Source: Russula earlei (taxonomy: Eukaryota; Basidiomycota; Agaricomycetes; Russulales; Russulaceae). Taken from it: a DNA stretch of 17,344 nucleotides. Within the stretch, counting starts at the first letter, position 1. The number at the start of each line of letters is the position of its first letter. The notes beneath the pieces are model-generated. The model was given only the letters and a program-made list of their open reading frames with translations, was not told where the DNA came from and ran no database searches. A program made the position numbers and the translations under genes. The stretch lies in the NCBI GenBank assembly GCA_025769875.1, contig JAGFNK010000969.1, positions 1 through 17,344 of the forward strand. The letters run 5' to 3'. This document shows positions 14,235-17,344 of the stretch, piece after piece.

Positions 14235-14755
14235 TGTTGAAGCAGATGGGCGCAGGTTATGATAAGAGCGATAAGATCCTTAAGATCTATCAAAAGATAT
14301 TTCAGTATTGTGTAAGACAAGACTATAATTCAGTAATACCTATCAAAAGATATCTACAACACGTGATTAGATGCGAGAGATAAGATAGGAAACAGTAAGT
14401 ACTCACTTCAGTATTGTGTAAGACAAGACTGAAGTGATCTATCGAAATACAACACTCTTAAGTACTCCAGAGCGTCTCTAAGTACACTGCAGGTAGCTAC
14501 CATCAATAAGAAACAAAGATCATACAAGGATCAGTTGTTAGTAGCTACCAATTGTCATCAATTAACTTATCATTGTAAGTAGCGCAGATCTCAGCTTATG
14601 AGCTGAGCCGGACCACGTGATCCGACGCGTCATGCGCCTGAGCTAAGCCGGTGATGCCCGGTCCGTGTAACTGATGCGTCAACGCATCTGAGCTGTGATT
14701 ACATCACAACGTCCCAGGGTAGTGGTAACACACCAAATCAATGATAATCTCAACA
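14235..14755 (-). repeat. Copia 5' LTR (right), 521 bp
   Basis: This is the partner of 9701-10217. It shares the 24-bp internal direct repeat, the hairpin (14404-14412 and 14428-14436) and the CpG-rich segment. Element polarity is minus, so this is the promoter-bearing 5' LTR. It is followed on the plus strand by the second TATCA. Confidence 0.95.
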
Positions 14756-14760
14756 TATCA
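14756..14760. repeat. Target-site duplication TATCA (right copy)
   Basis: It matches 9696-9700 exactly. Counting one copy only keeps the gypsy third ORF in frame across the insertion. Confidence 0.9.
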
Positions 14761-15914
14761 TTGACCAGTGAACCTTCATCGTCCCAGACGAAACCGAGGT
14801 CCAAGATCTTGCTGCTACCCTCAACCCACTCGCCATCCGAGAAGGAACACCCTCGCCAACCCCGACTGAAGCAGACTCCACTCACCCTGGCCCCCCTTGG
14901 TTTGTTTACGAACCTTATACACATGTTCCCCCTTTCTACATTAACGTTAACGGGCAAAAGCGCCTATTACAATACTTACACGTCGCTTTATATAACGACG
15001 AACCCATGCTTCTAGGGACTATGGGTCGAGGAGAACCCACTTACGGAGAAAAGCTCATCGCCCGGCCCGTTGTCTCTGCCCCTCATCCCTCTGTTACTGC
15101 CTCTGACCTCCGCCTCCTCATTGAGGACCACCCCTTCCATTTTGACGCTGCCCAAGCCCTTGAAAACCTCCATGACCCTGGTGCTCTTGCCGATGTCTAC
15201 CGTCTCCATGTCAGTTCTTTCAAATTGAAAGTCTTGGAGGGCAAGCGCGTCTCTATTCAAGGGGCCTTAAATGTCCTTCAAGGGCAACTCGCTGACCGAC
15301 TCCATGAGATCCAGTCCCACACTAAAGAAACCGCCACCATCTGCAGTCGCCTTCGGGCCAACAACACTTCCGTCCGAGTTCGTCATCAGCTTGATAACTT
15401 GATGACTGATGGGGGGCTCACCCACGACGCTGGACCATGTTACTCATGGGCAGGAAGTTACGACAAAATTGAGGAGTTGAAGGAATCATCCACTTCCCCT
15501 TCACCATCCATTCATCCTCCTCTCTCCCTGACCCCTCCTCTCGAGTACCTCCCTCCTCATGTTGTCGACCAGTCCCAAAACGACGCTCCCATGGGGTCAC
15601 CCTCCCACTTCCCTCAAATGTTCTCTGATGACGCCAGTACCCCCAACACCCCTCTCACCCCCGCACGAATGACTAAGGCACAGCATCACCAGCTTCAGAA
15701 GCGACAACACGTTTGCAGACACTGCAATACCAATGGGCATTGGAACAAGGACTGCAACAGACCTCACACTAATTGTAGCGGACAGGTGGATTGCATCCTC
15801 AGGAGGACCCATCGGAGTTACAGAGGTTTCTGCCCCAGAACAATGGGGCCCCAAGGCACGTGGCCAGAAGTCGAAGGTGATGAACTCCGTGAGTCAGGCC
15901 CTGAGACCGATTAG
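14761..15914 (+). pseudogene. Gypsy third ORF, 3' part, with tandem zinc-ligand tail
   Basis: This continues the frame of 9178-9700 and ends TAG at 15912-15914; one TGA interrupts it at 14769-14771. Before the tail lie a block with PPFYINVNGQKRLLQYLHVAL and GTMGRGEPTYGEKL, a helical segment (about 15155-15400, likely coiled coil: LEGKRVSIQGALNVLQGQL) and a Pro/Ser linker. The tail at 15714-15833 has a zinc knuckle C-x2-C-x4-H-x4-C, then H-x2-C-x5-C-x5-H-x6-C, enough ligands for two zinc ions. I recall similar proteins with this tail from agaric genomes but know of no defined role. RNA or DNA binding is the natural inference. It could be a second Gag-like protein rather than an Env. Confidence 0.75.
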
Positions 15915-15929
15915 TTCGGAAAACTAAGC

Positions 15930-15941
15930 GTGAGGGGGGCA
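15930..15941 (+). other. Gypsy polypurine tract
   Basis: The sequence gtgaggggggca lies 16 bp after the third ORF and just before the 3' LTR. It is the expected plus-strand primer. Confidence 0.7.
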
Positions 15942-16056
15942 TGATGTTGTAATCTACCCCCTTGTCGGTTTCTAATTCATAACCCCTCCCCATTATTGTT
16001 CCTCTTATTATCTCTGTCCCCATGGTTACCGTTTCATCCCTTGATGGTGACCTCTC

Positions 16057-16112
16057 ATTGTGTTTCACTTATTGTGTTTCACTTATTGTGTTTCACTTAT
16101 TGTGTTTCACCC
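16057..16112. repeat. Tandem repeat, 14 bp x 4, in the gypsy 3' LTR
   Basis: Units attgtgtttcactt start at 16057, 16071, 16085 and 16099; the last ends ccc. The array lies in U3, about 80-135 bp upstream of the TATA-like sequence, so it could be a promoter element. Confidence 0.85.
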
Positions 16113-16191
16113 ATTGTCGAGCTACTTTTGCTATTGGTCTACCTTTACCTATTGTTCTGCTTATAGTACTGTACAGCCTCGCTACATACAG

Positions 16192-16198
16192 TATTTAA
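16192..16198 (+). promoter_or_regulatory. TATA-like box of the gypsy LTR
   Basis: The heptamer tatttaa lies about 250 bp into the LTR, downstream of the 14-bp repeats. It is the best core promoter candidate in the LTR. Confidence 0.4.
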
Positions 16199-16571
16199 GC
16201 GCCTGTAAAAAGCTGGGAAATGCCCCAAGCTTAGCTTTGTCCCATTTCCTGTCGCATCCCTTTGCCCTGTATCCTCTCTCAATCACAAACTTGTTTGTGC
16301 TGGCTCTTACCTTGCTTGACATCAAAACACTAGGAGGAACTCTTGCATTCCTCTTACTCCTCTCCTGCTCTATCATCGTCCTCCTCTTCTGTGAAACCAG
16401 AAGATCGACTCTGTCTGCGGACTGAGTCATTGTCTGACTCAGCCTTGAGACGCTAAACCTTTGATCCGGTCTCCTTGAGCCGGCCCCCACTGAAACCCTT
16501 GAACCAAGTCACAGGGACTTGGCCCCCACTGAACCTCGAGCTAACGCTCTTACGGCCGCGACGCCATAACA

Positions 16572-16875
16572 CAAAGTGTCCCTCATTCTGTGAGACTGAA
16601 TTGTGTTCAGAATTGAAGTTGATTGCCAGTCTATCTTGGCTTGCTTTTGGGATGAATTTCAATAAGAATTTGCAGACAGGCATAGGACCAATGAATTTCT
16701 CACATGCGTCCCCAGCCATGTCCTTATATCTGGGCAAAGCCTTTTCTTGAGGCATGGAAGAATGGGCTTCACTTCCAGAAAGGTCACATTTGAGCAGAGT
16801 TGTTGTTGTCTTACTCCCAGTCGAGGTGTGCTGGGAGTTAGGTGGCATGCTAAGTTTGGGACGGGTGTGAGACAT
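16572..16875 (-). pseudogene. Host gene 5' fragment, FunK1-like N-terminus, cut by the gypsy LTR
   Basis: A minus-strand frame opens at ATG 16873-16875 and reads about 101 codons up to the LTR boundary; beyond 16571 the frame continues only through LTR sequence. A Ser/Thr-rich N-terminus is followed by a block CEKFIGPMPVCKFLLKFIP, which resembles the GPMPV-x2-F(L)x3-F(L)P motif I associate with N-termini of agaric fungal-type protein kinase (FunK1) proteins. The kinase domain itself is absent from the window. That assignment rests on memory of the motif. The remaining part should lie beyond the missing left end of the gypsy element. It could be a captured or decayed copy instead of a single-copy host gene. 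Confidence 0.45.
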
Positions 16876-17344
16876 GCTAAGACAAGTTGTAAAGTCAACG
16901 AGGAGAACTGCCCACCATTGGCCAGGTGGTCAAAGGTTATTTCAACCTAATATGATATAGGTCAATTACTTGATAATGGTTGTGGAGCCAGAGCCATGAT
17001 TACATCAACTTGCCAGCTGGTGAGTCACCGTGTACAATCATGTGGACTAACTTGTTGTCTTTGGTGAATGTGAAATGATCAGGCCCTCTGAGTTGAATTT
17101 CAAAACATCACAGCATATATATATATGTTCACTTTTATATTATATTGGTGTGCACTGTGGGGCCTCAGGGATGGCATTGAGTCAAGGCGACACAAAAAAC
17201 TCAATGAATCTACAGTACATCATTGAAGGGGTGTTCAAGCTTTCAAATTTCAAATTTGGACATCTGAACAATGGCTGTAAGGAGTGGAAAGAGAAAAAGC
17301 TTGGTTAGCAAACAGGACACCAAAATCAGCCTAAGGTAGGGAGG
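16876..17344. other. Upstream flank of the truncated host gene
   Basis: I see no supported gene. In minus-strand orientation this is the 5' flank of the fragment at 16572-16875. It holds an alternating AT tract catatatatatatg (17114-17127) and AT-rich sequence to about 17150. Near the right edge the minus strand has a pyrimidine-rich run ending cttacag (about 17279-17305), which could be a splice acceptor of an exon lying to the left. I cannot show an exon there. A plus-strand open frame at 17075-17308 has no recognisable motif. Confidence 0.35.

Larger units (their letters stand above)
9701..14755 (-). mobile_element. Complete but coding-dead Ty1/copia retrotransposon nested in gypsy
   Basis: The termini are TGTTGA...TCAACA, there is a 5-bp TSD (TATCA), two LTRs of 517 and 521 bp, and a length of 5055 bp. 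In element orientation (minus strand) the order is: 5' LTR (14235-14755), a primer-binding site matching the half-molecule of initiator tRNA-Met (14223-14234), gag zinc knuckle (about 13305-13348), protease-like block (about 13100-13160), pre-integrase (12708-13100), integrase (12261-12524), RT (10588-10975), polypurine tract (10218-10225) and 3' LTR (9701-10217). Integrase before RT makes it Ty1/copia. Every coding block is broken by stops and frameshifts, yet the LTRs differ at only 10 of 517 aligned bases plus one 4-bp indel (counted by eye). Confidence 0.92.
5160..16571 (+). mobile_element. Chromodomain Ty3/gypsy retrotransposon, 5'-truncated, with nested copia
   Basis: The order is gag (capsid C-terminal half plus zinc knuckle), pol in the -1 frame (protease, RT, RNase H, integrase, chromodomain), a third ORF, a polypurine tract (about 15930-15941) and a 3' LTR (15945-16571). 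The nested copia element at 9701-14755 accounts for about 5.06 kb, so this element contributes about 6.35 kb. Integrase before a C-terminal chromodomain and after RNase H is the Ty3/gypsy chromovirus order. No 5' LTR, primer-binding site or N-terminal gag is present, and no copy of the 3' LTR occurs elsewhere in the window. Reading frames are nearly intact: only TGA stops, no frameshifts. The element must have been active not long before it decayed. Confidence 0.9.
15945..16571 (+). repeat. Gypsy 3' LTR (about 627 bp)
   Basis: It begins TGTTGTAATC after the polypurine tract (a start at 15942, TGATGTTG, is also possible) and ends CCATAACA, giving TGTT...AACA termini. It carries four tandem 14-bp units (16057-16112), a TATA-like tatttaa (16192-16198) and a pyrimidine-rich transcribed portion. 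The right end is fixed by the break in the host reading frame at 16572. The next five bases, CAAAG (16572-16576), would be one half of the target duplication; the other half is not found because the left end of the element is gone. Confidence 0.75.

Noticed and set aside
14679..14957. Minus-strand open frame across the LTR/gypsy boundary
   Set aside because: It crosses the LTR terminus and target duplication and is antisense to the third ORF, so it is a shadow frame.
17075..17308. 77-codon plus-strand open frame
   Set aside because: It has no motif, low-complexity AT-rich beginnings and no support from neighbours. It is kept as unassigned flank.

Overview
The window reads as a transposon-dense stretch of a filamentous fungal nuclear genome, most likely a mushroom-forming basidiomycete (Agaricomycete). 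Three things point that way: chromodomain Ty3/gypsy and Ty1/copia LTR retrotransposons nested in one another, a gypsy 3' ORF of a kind I associate with agaric genomes, and at the right edge an N-terminal piece resembling agaric FunK1-type (fungal protein kinase) proteins. No complete, clearly functional host protein gene is visible. One host RNA gene is: a tRNA on the minus strand at 2615-2687.

Layout. 1-5100 is a graveyard: a solo copia-family LTR with a 5-bp target duplication (546-1025); a copia pol scrap in the opposite orientation (about 1145-1325); the 3' end and LTR of a gypsy element (about 1630-2560); the tRNA gene; an old 5'-truncated copia copy (2886 to about 4455), itself split by a solo LTR of another family (3783-4353, TSD AAGAT); and unassigned sequence to about 5160. 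From about 5160 to 16571 lies a chromodomain gypsy element. It has a gag missing its N-terminal half, pol in the -1 frame (protease, RT, RNase H, integrase, chromodomain), a third ORF of about 558 codons overlapping the pol stop as ATGA, a polypurine tract and a 3' LTR. No 5' LTR is present. A complete but coding-dead copia element (9701-14755, minus strand, TSD TATCA) sits inside the third ORF. The gypsy 3' LTR in turn abuts a truncated minus-strand host reading frame (16572-16875).

Order of events inferred from the nesting: gypsy entered the host gene, then copia entered gypsy. On the left, copia landed first and a foreign LTR then landed in it. CpG-specific decay runs through the region. 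All eight in-frame stops in gypsy pol are TGA, at positions that suit an Arg CGA codon, and the old copia LTR has lost all 14 CpGs of a segment that the young LTRs keep. This fits cytosine methylation and deamination.

The observations most worth following up are the gypsy third ORF with its tandem zinc-ligand tail and ATGA overlap, the young LTRs around long-dead copia coding sequence with a 33/34-bp minisatellite in the RT, and the tRNA gene with a UAUAUAU anticodon loop.
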